A DNA stretch of 64,000 bases from Xiphydria camelus (taxonomy: Eukaryota > Arthropoda > Insecta > Hymenoptera > Xiphydriidae), in the NCBI GenBank assembly GCA_963678675.1, contig OY783195.1, forward strand, positions 12,084,083 through 12,148,082, in the 5' to 3' direction. Within the stretch, counting starts at the first letter, position 1. The number at the start of each line of letters is the position of its first letter. Shown piece after piece: positions 12,212 to 22,670 of this stretch. The translations under genes and the position numbers were made by a program. The notes under the pieces were generated by a model. The model did no database searches, was not told the origin of the DNA, and worked only from the letters and a program-made list of their open reading frames with translations.

Positions 12212-13301
12212 CAGGGTGTCCGTAAAGTATGGAAACAGTTGAATATCTCGAAAAGTACGCTTCAGATCGGGAAACGAAAAAATACGTATCCGATATTTTT
12301 TTAAAAACTATCAAATGATACCAAGATTGATCCCACACCCCAACCCCTGTGGGTGGGGCAGGGGGAAGCTTCAAAATCTTAAATAGGAACCCCCACTTTT
12401 GATTGCATATTCGCATTCTACATTAAAAACTACATAACTTTTATTTGAAACATTTTTTTCGATTCATGGCAGATGGCGCTATAATCGACGAAATTCAATT
12501 TTTTCGGTTTTTGCAATTGAGAGTCGATTTATTCGATTCTGCAATACAATTGCGATAGAAATTTATATTTTTTATTCTCATACTTAATATTTTTGTTAAA
12601 AATTTAATTTAGTTTTGCAAATTTGAAGTGCAGATGCGTTTTGTATCTGGAATTCCCCGCGACGCACTAAGTTCCGTTAGAGGACATAAGCTAATTACTC
12701 AAGGATAATCCCTTTCGGAATACATCGAGTTTCGAGGGTCCGGAAGGCCCGGCAATTAGCGGTACCTGTTTACGTGTACTCAGGTTAACGGATATCATTA
12801 AAACGGACTACTAGTGAAAGAATAGCTACGATTCCCGGAATATACCGTCCGCCGGGGGAATTCCAGGTACAGAACGCATCTGCACTTCAAATTTGCAAAA
12901 CTAAATTAAATTTTTAACAAAAATATCAAGTATGAGAATAAAAAATGTAAATTTCTATCGCAATTGTATTGCAGAATCGAATAAATCGACTCTCAATTGC
13001 AAAAACCGGAAAAATTGAATTTCGTCGATTATAGCGCCATCTGCCACGAATCGAAAAAAATGTTTCAAATAAAAGTTATGTAGTTTTTAATGTAGAATGC
13101 GAATATGCAATCAAAAGTGGGGGTTCCTATTTAAGATTTTGAAGCTTCCCCCTGCCCCACTCACAGGGGTTGGGGTGTGGGATCAATCTTGGTATCATTT
13201 GATAGTTTTTAAAAAAATATCGGATACGTATTTTTTCGTTTCCCGTTCTGAAGCGTACTTTTCGAGATATTCAACCGTTTCCATACTTTACGGACACCCT
13301 G
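12212..13301. mobile_element. Foldback 2 within piggyBac (TACAGGGTGTCC ends)
   Basis: Arms of about 450 bp begin CAGGGTGTCCGTAAAGTATG and end with its complement, flanked by TA (12210-12211 and 13302-13303). The central region, about 12655-12870, is unique. Frames of 83 and 69 codons in the arms are mirror images of each other and are not genes. It inserted before foldback 1, which sits against its left edge. Confidence 0.85.
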
Positions 13302-13643
13302 TATAGTAAGGGGCATTCCCAAAAAGTCGCTTTTCATTTGCTGGAGGAAAAATTACAGGCAGGACATTCAGTTTTTTTTAGACAATTATTACAATTCTTT
13401 CTATTTATCGTCTCAGTTACTGGCGAAGAACATCTTTACGATAGGAATATTTCATCCTGATCGCAAAGGCTTTCCGAACGATATAAAAAAACAAAAGCTG
13501 AAAAGGGGAGAAACAGTTGCCAGGTACTGTCAAGGTGTAATGATAGGCAAATAGCGAGACAGACGTGAAGTCAATTATGTTTCCACAGAATATTCGAATG
13601 ACATGGAGACATACTTAGATAGAGGAGGGCATGAAAAAACAAA

Positions 13644-13899
13644 TTCTTAAGATAATACATACGTTGCCTGTAGTAGTTTAAAATTAATTTAACTTATCTA
13701 GGTAATTATCAGGCCAAGCAACTTTTAACAACAATCACTTCACGTCTGACGTTTCCGTTCTTCTTCGAACCCTCTTCAGAGACGTAATGACCCACAGATT
13801 CTGAAGAGGGTTCGAAGAGGAACCGAAACGTCAGACGTGAAGTGATTGTTGTTAAAAGTTGTTGGCCTGATAATTACCTAGATAAGTTAAATTAATTTT
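13644..13899. mobile_element. Hairpin insertion with 13-bp duplication
   Basis: The 13-bp direct repeat ATGAAAAAACAAA (13631-13643 and 13900-13912) brackets a sequence that is mostly an inverted repeat (TAAAATTAATTTAACTTATC at 13679, complement ending at 13900). Removing one repeat plus the insert restores the piggyBac frame. A 13-bp duplication is more like target-primed insertion (SINE/LINE type) than a cut-and-paste element. Confidence 0.7.
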
Positions 13900-14756
13900 A
13901 TGAAAAAACAAAGCCCACGGCTATTATTAAATATAACAAATCCATGGGAGGGATTGATCGTCAGGATCAGTTTATGTCCTATTATCCATGTCAACGAAAA
14001 ACCATTTGTTGGTATAAAAAGATAGGTCTCCATATAATCCAGTTATTGCTGTTAAACTCCTATCAGCTATACAAGAAATACAAGGCACCAAGATATAGAT
14101 TTTATGACTTCCGGTTGGATATCATTCACTATTTATTACCAGAAGAAATGGTACAGCCTTCGAAACCTAAGACAACTGAACATGTTTTGAGGCACCAACC
14201 ACGAGGAGAAAACGGGAAAATAAAAAGAATTAGGTGCAAGGCTTGCTCAAAACGCGAAATAAAAAAAGATGTGCCATATGAATGTGTGGCATGTGCAGCA
14301 GGTTTTTGTGTTGATCCTTGCTTTGATCAATATCATAGAAATATGTAACTACATATAAACACATGCAATGTTACATTTTTAAATAGTTTTGAAAATAAAA
14401 TACGTTAAGTTCAATAATAATTCGAGTTTTTTTTCGACGCGTCAGAGCGTCAGTAGCATAGTACAACAAAACTGTTGCGCAATGCTATCGACGCACCGGT
14501 GCGTTTTTGTAATCTTAGTGAAAAAAAGACCCCAAAAGGTCTTATAATACACATACCCCTATCACCATTTAAAATATTTTGAAGATCTGGAACAAAAAGT
14601 GCCAGCAGCTCCTAGGATTGTGACACTAACATTGTTAGCGTTCATAGTGTTAATCGCTGGAAATTGCACCACGATAATGCGCGGCCGCATGTGGCGCACG
14701 TTGTCCATGAGTTTCTGACCAACAAAAAATATTCCCGTTGTACCGCATCCGCCTTA

Positions 14757-15213
14757 AGATTGGGACACACATTACCGGGCCGTGCCAGGGCCGGGCCACG
14801 GCCGTCATTCGGCCCTGGCACGGCACGTTAAAGGGTGAGACATACATTACCGGGCCGTGCCAGGGTCGAACACGGCCGAAGAGGAAGAAATGGTCAGAAC
14901 CCTTGCACGGCGCGTGTATCTAGGAACCACACAAGTCCGTCAGTCGTCAGTTGCCTTGGAAACTGCTAGGTTGATTGCACTAAAACACGTAAATTACTTA
15001 AACAAGAGAAGCGAGGCCGGACCGTCACCGTGAAAAAGTAAAACTGAACTAACTGGCCCGGCCTGGTGACGGTCCGTTAGCGACGCCCGGTCACGGCCCG
15101 GTAAAGTGAGAACAAAAGCATTTGATTCTATTGGACAGATCGTTCGCCGGACGACGGACGATACTCGGCCGTGCTCCGGCCCTGGCACGGCCCGGTAATG
15201 TATGTCCCGACCT
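14757..15213. mobile_element. Harbinger-type MITE, copy 1 (457 bp)
   Basis: Ends AGATTGGGACACACATTACC (left) and GGTAATGTATGTCCCGACCT (right), flanked by TTA (14754-14756 and 15214-15216). A 3-bp TWA duplication is typical of PIF/Harbinger. Removal restores mariner PHPPYS. A second copy lies in opposite orientation at 36442-36899. No coding. Confidence 0.85.
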
Positions 15214-15490
15214 TTATAGTTCAGGTCTAGCTCCGAATGGCTTCTTTTTCTCGTGCAAGTGCGGCTATAAAGGCTTTAGAGGCGATTTTGGAGCTGTTCT
15301 CCAAGGATGGCTTTGAACACGTCTTTAAGGAGTGGCAAAGAGGCTGAAACAAGTGCGTTGCGTTGTAGAGAGACTACATTGAACGTGATTCAACTGTTAC
15401 ATGCTAAGCTTGTAAATAAAGAGATTTATCGCAGTAGTGTCAGTCTTTATTGAACACTCCTCGTAATAGAGAAGTAACAATTAATATAAC

Positions 15491-15570
15491 ATACTAGGGG
15501 GCTCCGCCCCCTGCTCGCTACGCTCACGCTCGCCACCTCCCCGCGCCGCTTCGCGGCGCTCCCCCCCTAG
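15491..15570. repeat. GC-rich short inverted repeats
   Basis: CTAGGGGG at one end and CCCCCCTAG at the other enclose small hairpins (GGGGGCTCCGCCCCC, GCGCCGCTTCGCGGCGC). It stands out against the AT-rich background; function unknown. Basic open frame 15567-15800 on the minus strand next to it is not recognised. Confidence 0.5.
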
Positions 15571-15821
15571 ATCCTCGGGAGCGAGGCGGGAGTATACACT
15601 AAGATGTTTTGCTTCTTCGTTTTTCGCCGATGATACGACGCATTTCGATACTTTCTCTTTTTTGCCACCGCATCTGAATTATTATTCCTTTTATGAGCAG
15701 CTGTACGCAGTTGTTGTTTTCGTCTATTGACGCGCTCTTCTTCGGTTAACGCGAGACGCGGTCGACCCATGACAGAATGTTCTCTTATTAATCGATACAC
15801 GCGCTATAAAAACCGTGATAA

Positions 15822-16225
15822 AGGTAGTGTCAGACACGGCTACTTTTGCTACGCAGCACATTAAAAAACTGCGCAACTTGAACTACTGCAAGTGTGAACA
15901 CCCATGCAACCTGCAACGTTGCGATCGCAGGCTGGTTGCGCGTGCAGTAATTTTAAGTTGCGCGCAGTTTAAGAAGCAGTCGTGTGTGAACAGCTATTGC
16001 GAAAGGTTGCAAGCGCAGCAGAAGTTTTCAAATCAGTTGAAGAAGTACTTTGGTGTGAACATAATATGTGCAACTTCTAGTCTCGACCTGCAACTTTTAC
16101 AGGCAGCTGCACCATAAAAACTGCGCGTCTTGCGCTACTTTCGGCTGGTGTGTGAACACTGTACGCAACTTTTGCAGCCGCTGCACAAAACTGCGCAGCA
16201 AAAGTAACCGTGTCTGACACTACCT
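15822..16225. mobile_element. Harbinger-type MITE with TAA duplication
   Basis: Termini AGGTAGTGTCAGACACGG and CCGTGTCTGACACTACCT, flanked by TAA (15819-15821 and 16226-16228). About 400 bp, rich in CTGCGCA/TGCGCAG motifs, no coding. Confidence 0.8.
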
Positions 16226-16603
16226 TAAGACTGCGTGGTGATTCCCTTCGCCCGGTGCGCCCGGATACGCGTGCTATCAAAATCGCAATCAGACAGCGTG
16301 TTGGGTGGACCCCAATAGTTTCTTCGACGCAGAAACAAACACCGCCGGCTGAGCGTCGTCGTGTTTACCGGCGCGGTCACCTCACCACGCAGTCTTATCG
16401 CGGTAATAAGAGAACATTGTGCCGGCGACGGCAGTGACGCACAGCCCGCGAGGGTTTTTGATGCATCTAAAAAACTTTTTTATATAATAGAGAGAAAGTG
16501 ACCCCGGAATTACATTACAGTAACCTAACTTATGACTGATATGCAGGATGAAGATTTGGACCTGCGACGTAGCAAATATAACGTAGGCGATTTTACCGAA
16601 GTA

Positions 16604-16919
16604 TACCGTATGTCCGCGATCAATCAGGCCATAGCAAAATTGCGAGTTTTTCATGAGCACCCCCGTGGGTTTCCTCGTCCAATAGAATCACCGGAGAAGC
16701 GTGAATGCGCATGCGTACTCATCCGCGGGTGTTGGCGTCGTCTTGAATGGGGTGGTTTTGAATGAAAACCGATCTGAACTTGCTGTCGACGCCAACGCGG
16801 ATGATTAAGCATGCGCATTCACGCTTCTCCGGTGATTCTATTGGACGAGGAGACCCGCGGGGGTGCTCATGCAAAACTCGCAATTTTGCTATGGTCTGAT
16901 TGATCGCGGACATACGGTA
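16604..16919. repeat. Hairpin repeat
   Basis: TACCGTATGTCCGCGATCAA at the left is repeated as its complement at the right end. Arms are about 135 bp with a spacer of about 45 bp. No coding. Confidence 0.7.
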
Positions 16920-16920
16920 C

Positions 16921-17115
16921 AACCTGTTTCCTTATATACACGCCAGAAGAGCGGGTTGCATATCGGTAAGGCGCACCCAATCCAAGATGGTTTCCTCTAA
17001 TTCGGTGGTAATACCGACAGCCCAGACACGAACTAAATAGACGTTTCAGTCCGAAAAACATCGGTCATCTCAATAGTAGTGAATGTGACAGACGCTCCGT
17101 ATAGTTTGATAATCG
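16921..17115. repeat. Dispersed repeat, related to 47350-48137
   Basis: Shares ACACGCCAG-AGCGGGTTGCATATCG, TTCGGTGGTAATACCGACAG and AGTCCGAAAAAC with the inverted pair at 47350-48137, so it is one copy of the same repeat. No coding. Confidence 0.6.
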
Positions 17116-17661
17116 TTTGGACTTTTTTTCGAATAATCAAGATAGTGAACGGAAGCAATGCTATTTTTCTCTAGTTTCTTGTGCATAAAGAGCAGGAAAG
17201 GAGACATCAGTATCTCAGAAGAAGTGCCATGAGATAAGTTTCTTCCTAACTGACCGTTTTAACCTCATTTTGATTACGTATGAAAGACAAATATCTTTGT
17301 GGTCATTCTATTTTTTTGTTTTCAGCGTCATGTGAACGGGACGAATCGATGGATTAATCAATAAATTTGATTTTTCTTCACTGTCAACAATCAACCCAGA
17401 TAGAAAAGAATTCTCTAGAATTGCGGTACAATGCCACGGTAGGAATATCAGGTTCTACCGACACGACGTGCTTCGACAAGGTCTGCATCAACTTTGGCGG
17501 TATATTGGCGGTACTGAACTAATCCTGTGGCATACTTTTCTATCTGGGCAGGCACATGCTAGTTTAAGAATGTCACCATTGACATTCTGCCAATGCCAAT
17601 CCTGCTTCACCTCTCCTATCCGCCACGACCAATCAACGATGACGCTCATTGTATACACCTA

Positions 17662-18255
17662 GCGTCAATGATTCTGATCGACCCGCTTTGGGTGACGGTA
17701 CTTTTATCGAGTCGACCGTAACTGAAAGATTCGAGTGAATATTAGTGTTTTGCGATGAAGGCTTTTGATTGGTGCTTCCTGGCAGAAGAAGAAGATCCGC
17801 TCATACCGTTCAGCTGCCGTCGGCTCAATTAATCCTTCGTCACTCGCTAGAAACCTACGACCTTAGGTGGTTGCATGGCGAGCGCTGAGCCGCCGTGCTA
17901 AACGGAGCACGTTGTTGCCACATTACCGGCTATTTTGCACTGAACGGGAGACGAATGTAAGTGCGTCGTGGCAACACTGTATCTCGAGCGTTTGTCGGAG
18001 AGCTACTCGCACTGGGCGGCTCGGACAATTATTTTTTCTTAGTTGTGCAAGTGTATTTTTTGAAAAATTATAGCCACGGGACGTTTCAGAAATGTTTAAA
18101 GGGGAAGCATTTATATTTTTTTCTTGAATTTTTCTAATAGTAAAAAATATACAAAATCACTTAAAATCTAAAAATGGCGGCGCCGCGCTCATATAGCGAG
18201 TGACGAAGGATTAAAGTACCGTCACCCAAAGCGAGTCGATCAGATTCATTGACGC
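17662..18255. mobile_element. MITE with TA duplication
   Basis: Terminal inverted repeats of about 43 bp begin GCGTCAATGATTCTGATCGA; flanks are TA (17660-17661 and 18256-18257). A second inverted motif (TCCTTCGTCACTCGCTA) lies inside. 594 bp, non-coding. Confidence 0.8.
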
Positions 18256-18266
18256 TAGGAGTACCG

Positions 18267-18488
18267 TGTGATTTTGAGGTTGATGATCATAGACGATATG
18301 CGAGGCAAGTGAAAACGCCGATTAACGCGGGTGAGCGCAGAAGAGCCTCTCTGTTGTACATTCTCTGTCCTTTTCGAACTTGTCCAGTCCGAGTGTGCGA
18401 TAGAGAAACTCTTCTGCGTTCACTTGGATTAATCGGCGTTCTCACTCGCACTCTCATATTGCCTATGATCACCATCCTCGAAACCACA
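18267..18488. mobile_element. Hairpin MITE
   Basis: Arms of about 85 bp (TGTGATTTTGAGG ... CCTCGAAACCACA). Frames 18249-18602 and 18287-18502 are read through this hairpin on opposite strands and are not genes. Confidence 0.7.
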
Positions 18489-18498
18489 GGGTGTAGTT

Positions 18499-18904
18499 CC
18501 ACAAAATTGTATACGTTTTATTTGCTATACAGGGTGAGTCATAGGATCTGCGACATAGCAAATATAGTGCATACAATTTTGTGGATCTGTAGTAGGTATT
18601 GAGCGCGGCTTTTCATTAGTTCTGACAATAGGGGAAGGTTTACCAGATGGTGCACTCATCTGGAGCTAAAATTCCCAACTAATGGATGTGAGTTTCTAAA
18701 CATGTGTGACTAGAATGCCTGAGACATGGCAGCTAATTTACCGACGGCTTCGATATTAATTAGGTTAGGAAATCTGTCGAATACGAGATGGATGTACTCG
18801 AAATATACGAAGGACTTTATGAAGAGCAGTTATCCAGATTTGTAAAGGTTAGTGATCAGACTTTCGAGTGCATCTGTCTCGTATTTGACAGATTTCCTAA
18901 CCTA
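18499..18904. repeat. Two short hairpins
   Basis: 18499-18584: CCACAAAATTGTATAC and its complement flank a loop containing TACAGGGTGAGTC. 18761-18904: TAGGTTAGGAAATCTGTC and its complement flank about 95 bp. No coding supported. Confidence 0.55.
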
Positions 18905-19083
18905 CCTGACGGAAAAAATACTACAAATAATTATACCATTCTATTGGAGTTTATAAATTTCTACAAAACAAATATGAACTACTACAACTGTATAGAATTT
19001 CTAGTAGGTTGTAATTTGTTGTAGAAAATATCTACAATATTGTGTATAACTTTCTACAATTTTACACGTGAAATATGTATTAA

Positions 19084-20242
19084 GGTATTCCTTGCACTCA
19101 GAAGCGTTTTTTCAGTGTGCCACAGGCGGGCCCCTCCTAAATCAGTAATTCTACGTCATATAATATATTCATACTAGTAGTAGGTATAGCTAGATTCTTC
19201 TTTCTTTCATCTTCTTCGATTTGGTGGTTTGTTTACCAATGACTGGTTTTTTAGGTGGCATTCTTATAAACTGTAATCTGTATGTATATAATTTTTGTTA
19301 GGTTGTAGTGACTATGTTGGCCTTATCACAGCAATATTTGTTTTGCACCACACAAAATGAGTGTCGACATCAAGTTGCAAAAAAACGGAATAAAACATTT
19401 TCTGTTGATCCGATCGCTAACAAACTTCATAGGATCACCCGCTTTTGGCTCATCTGAAGGTTCCCCCAAAATTTCATTAAAATCTATCCAGCCGTTTTGG
19501 AGTCTATAAGGAACATACATACATACATTCACTTTTATATATTATATAAGAAAAGAAGATTCCCTACAATACCGATAATGAATAAATAAAATAAGGCTAA
19601 TAAATATTCAAGTTTATTATTTACATTTTCATATTTTTGAAAAATATTCAAACTTGAAATTTGGCAACGTCGCATCACATGGTTTATGAAATGACAGGAG
19701 TACGGCCATGAGTAGAATAATCGTATATTCGTACAACTCTGAAACATAACCTCTATAAATGACCGAACTCAGTGTACTGCGAATTGCGTTTGTACACGGA
19801 TGGCATTGAACGTTGCTTACTGTCGCGCCTTCACCCGGCCATGCACGAGCCCTATGATGCAAAGTTGCCAATTCTATTTAAGGTTATATTCTATCATCAA
19901 AAAACTACGTTTTACTGTTTACGAACATCAATATTTTTGTTAAACAGTCGGTGACCTTATATTTTTATGAACCCAAAAGATTCTATGCAATTTTGTGAAG
20001 ATATGGAAATGGTTTTATTTAATGTATATAATCTTTAAATATGTAGACGTCGGCATTAAAATGTGGAAAAGTGGATTCTTCCATAAGGTTACATGTTAAA
20101 TTTTCAAATTTCAAAATCAAAATTCTTTCTTAAATTCCCGGTGGCCGGACCTGAAACTTTTCAAAAATAATCTTACGATATTAATTTCCATTCTACAAAA
20201 AAATTTGCATTCTGAAATTTTTCATCTCGTGCAAGGAATACC
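19084..20242. mobile_element. TTAA element with GGTATTCCTTGCAC ends
   Basis: Terminal repeats GGTATTCCTTGCAC / GTGCAAGGAATACC lie between TTAA at 19080-19083 and 20243-20246. No transposase. The segment 19330-19560 looks like an RTE-type LINE tail on the + strand (CAAAATTTCATTAAAATC, CCAGCCGTTTTGGAGTC, CATACATACATAC) carried inside. Confidence 0.75.
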
Positions 20243-20246
20243 TTAA

Positions 20247-21780
20247 GTTGTAGTACTAAACTAATTTTTAACAATGAATTAGAACTTTCTACATGTTCAC
20301 CCTTTCAAAAATGGAAAAGTAGTTTTTTGTAATTTGTTGTAAAAAGTTACAACTCTTTATGAGAAATAATCAATTTTTACGAATTGAACAGTAATTTTTT
20401 ACAAGAAATTTATTAATTTTTACTAATTGAGAGAGGTAATTTATAGTAAATTTTTGTAAAAATTATAACTCCACAATTATTTATACCTATTTATCCCCTT
20501 CGAAAAAATAACCATCTACAATTATTAATTAATTGATTGATTTTAATGAATTGAGAGAAGTAAATGGTTATAGAAACGACAACTCTTTACAACTACTACA
20601 AGAAATTGATTGATTTTAATGATGTGAAATTGCAGACACCTTTCTCTGTAAGTCTGATCAAGGGGCTGTAGGAGAGGTATTTTTCAGAATAAGGCTTTCC
20701 TCGTTATGTCACTACGGGCCGGCAGTACACCGCCCATTTTTTATGAATGTAAATTTTCGTAGATAGTAGTAATATCTCGATGTAGTTATATTTGAGAAAC
20801 TCACAATGAAAAATAGAATAAAATCTGTAATTATTTACCAGAATCTATTTGCAACATTGTTACAATTTCATACAGATTTACATATAAAGCTGCAGCTTCA
20901 TTGCTCCTTACCATTAATATATATAAATTAACGAAAAAAAACTAATACAATTATCGAAAATATTATTTTGAAAATCACATAATTATATGAAACCCTGTTA
21001 AAGGAAATTAATGCGTAACTACTTGTTAACTGAGTTACAATTATTCAATAATTACCGTTTAGGTAACTATAATTTCAAGTTAATAGTTATTATTTATATA
21101 TATATTTATGTAATTTCGAGTTAATAGTTATTATTTAGTCGTCTTATAGTAGGCTTTTAAATAACTGTCTGTGATCGTTGAAAAAAAGGTCAGCTGGATT
21201 GTTTCAATTAGGTTCTTGTCGTTGTAGATTTTCCCGTATATATTCGTTATAAGTTTTAATTATAACTACGACGAAGTACTACTACCTACAAGAGAATCTT
21301 TAACTCATGCTAATGAAGAGGAGAAAATTAAGAACGATATTCCATAAAAAATCTATAACAAATTATAATCCTACTCTAAGCTTCGTATGTCTTTATAGAT
21401 AGTTGCTATTTCCGGCGTAAATGACTGTAGTTAGTTGTTAATTTTGATGTAAATTTTCTTAATAAATTGTAGTTTAATTTGCGCCGAAATCTACAAAGAA
21501 CTACAAAACTGTTCCAAATCTTGCACTTTATTGTAAATAGTTGTAATTTCTGGTGTAAATGATTGTATTAGGTGTACAAATAAGTTTTAAGACACTTGCA
21601 AAAATTCAAAATTTATTTAAAAAAAAAGGTGTGAGGTCCGTTGTACTCACGGAAGATGTGTAAACATCTTACAATTATCTGCGGTCCGAGTTTAATTGGG
21701 GAATATGACGTTGTAGTTCGACATAAAGAAGTTAAATTTTTTCTATAATAAAATATTTATTATTATTATATTAGATTTAT
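20247..21780. other. AT-rich stretch with degenerate repeats, no gene seen
   Basis: Many TTGTAG/CTACAA words. A motif close to TAGTTGTAATTTCTGGTGTA occurs near 21405 and again near 21537, about 133 bp apart. No credible reading frame. Confidence 0.4.
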
Positions 21781-21788
21781 AACTTACT

Positions 21789-22500
21789 AGCAGCCCGTCC
21801 CGGCTTTGCACGGGTAGATTGTGGATTGATTTTGTCCGTCCACCATTGTTTAAATACATTTTTAATACAAAACTTTTAGTATTTTTCCCGGGCTACGCAA
21901 TGATCATAATGGATTTGACCTTGACCATGACCTTCAAGGTTATATCAAGGTCAAATTAATTTTTTTTCACGTTCAAATGTGTCCTTGACCATTTTTTTCA
22001 TGTTACCTTTATTGTCAGCGGAGGTCAAATTTAGGTCATGTATAGTTCGACTTTTTGAACACCCTGTATAAGATTTACTAACTCAGAAACCTTCGCGGAT
22101 ATGCGTCCAACTGTTCCCCAAATTTTCATCGCAATCGGATGAACGGTTTAGAAAGGCATAATAATCATCAGTACCGGTACTTTTTGAACACCTTTTATAA
22201 GATTTACTAACTTAGAAACCTTCGCGGGCATGCGTCCAACCATTCCCCAAAGTTTCATCGCAATAGGATGAACGGTTTAGGAAGGCATAATAATCATCCG
22301 TACCGGTACTTTTTGAACACCCTGTATAAGATTACTAACTCAGAAACCTTCGCGGGCATGCGTCCAACCATTCCCCAAACTTTCATCGCAATCGGATGAA
22401 CGGTTTAGGAAGGCATTTGATATTACCTTAAACGTCACGGTCAAGGTCAAATCCAATACGACCACTGGGTAGCCAAGGGAAAATCCTTAATGTTTTGTAT
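21789..22500. repeat. RTE-like head plus LIR-family fragment with three 129-bp tandem units
   Basis: AGCAGCCCGTCCCGGCTTTG at 21789 resembles the conserved start of insect RTE-type repeats. From about 21860 the sequence matches the LIR at 39215-40473 (ATACAAAACTTT, TTGACCTTGACCATGACC). At 22051, 22180 and 22309 a 129-bp unit repeats (CTTTTTGAACACC ... GGTTTAGGAAGGCAT). Rich in AAGGTCA half-sites. Confidence 0.6.
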
Positions 22501-22670
22501 TAAACATTTTTCTCTAAAATGTTTTCCGTTGAGATAATCCAGCTTGCGCGAATAGTATGCGCAGTAGCGCCACACACACACTGACGCAGTCACATCTACA
22601 TGGCTTACGTCTGACGCTCAATTTCCTAGGAAGGTCCTACCGTAGAGCCATAGCATAGATGTTTACACAT

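Larger units (their letters stand above)
8938..14348 (+). pseudogene. piggyBac transposase (DDE_Tnp_1_7), interrupted
   Basis: Coding blocks 8938-9974, 13304-13630 and 13913-14348. The N-terminus is acidic, as is usual. YIDESMVLWRGRLTFRQY near 9840-9900 holds the first catalytic Asp. DNYYNS near 13390 holds the second, with a frameshift just before it. MGGIDRQDQ at 13944 holds later conserved Asp residues. A C-terminal cysteine-rich finger (RCKAC, YECVACAAGFCVDPCF) lies near 14235-14330. Stops at 9661 and 9676 and near 13549 break the frame. A (CT)n run near 9350-9370 is decoded as SLSLSL and is probably an expansion. Excising the insertions with their duplications restores FAIYSKGHSQ and GHEKTKPTAI. 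Confidence 0.9.
8739..14649 (+). mobile_element. piggyBac element inserted in the mariner
   Basis: Flanked by TTAA (8735-8738 and 14650-14653), the canonical piggyBac target. The ends share CACT: CACTTCCCGGCGCG at the left, and the complement of TTCATAGTG at the right. Its transposase was later broken by two palindromes (9975-12205 and 12212-13301) and by a hairpin insertion with a 13-bp duplication (13644-13899). Without them it is about 2.3 kb, a normal piggyBac size. Confidence 0.9.
8013..15407 (+). pseudogene. mariner transposase, broken and split by insertions
   Basis: Starts at an ATG with a mariner-type N-terminus (MPALREQRYAIKYYI) in three coding blocks: 8013-8738, 14654-14756 and 15217-15407. 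Visible motifs are the first catalytic Asp in DESWIYCYDPETK, then FFDYRGMVYTHTVPQ, the second in HHDNARPHVA, and PHPPYSSGLAPNGFF. In the last motif the usual final catalytic Asp (family pattern YSPDLAPSDF) is replaced. Block 1 has frameshifts and stops near 8135-8220 and 8545; block 3 has stops near 15345 and 15365. The copy cannot encode an active enzyme. Confidence 0.85.
6883..15463 (+). mobile_element. mariner element, the host of a nested transposon stack
   Basis: The inverted ends CGAGGGGTGTTCAATAAAGA (left) and TCTTTATTGAACACTCCTCG (right) are flanked by TA (6881-6882 and 15464-15465). The native length is only about 1.3 kb; the other roughly 7 kb are later insertions: a miniature LTR element (6930-7861), a piggyBac (8739-14649) and a Harbinger-type MITE (14757-15213). 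Removing each insertion at its own target duplication joins the mariner transposase frame, which supports the reconstruction and gives the relative order of events. Confidence 0.9.

Noticed and set aside
12165..13306. Paired 83- and 69-codon frames sharing the same N-terminus
   Set aside because: They are mirror images in the arms of foldback 2.
15567..15800. Minus-strand Lys/Arg-rich frame starting near MGRPRLALTEEERVNRRKQQ
   Set aside because: It looks like a basic DNA-binding tail but matches nothing I can name and has no neighbouring coding block.
18249..18602. 117-codon open frame
   Set aside because: It runs through a hairpin MITE and into the next hairpin.
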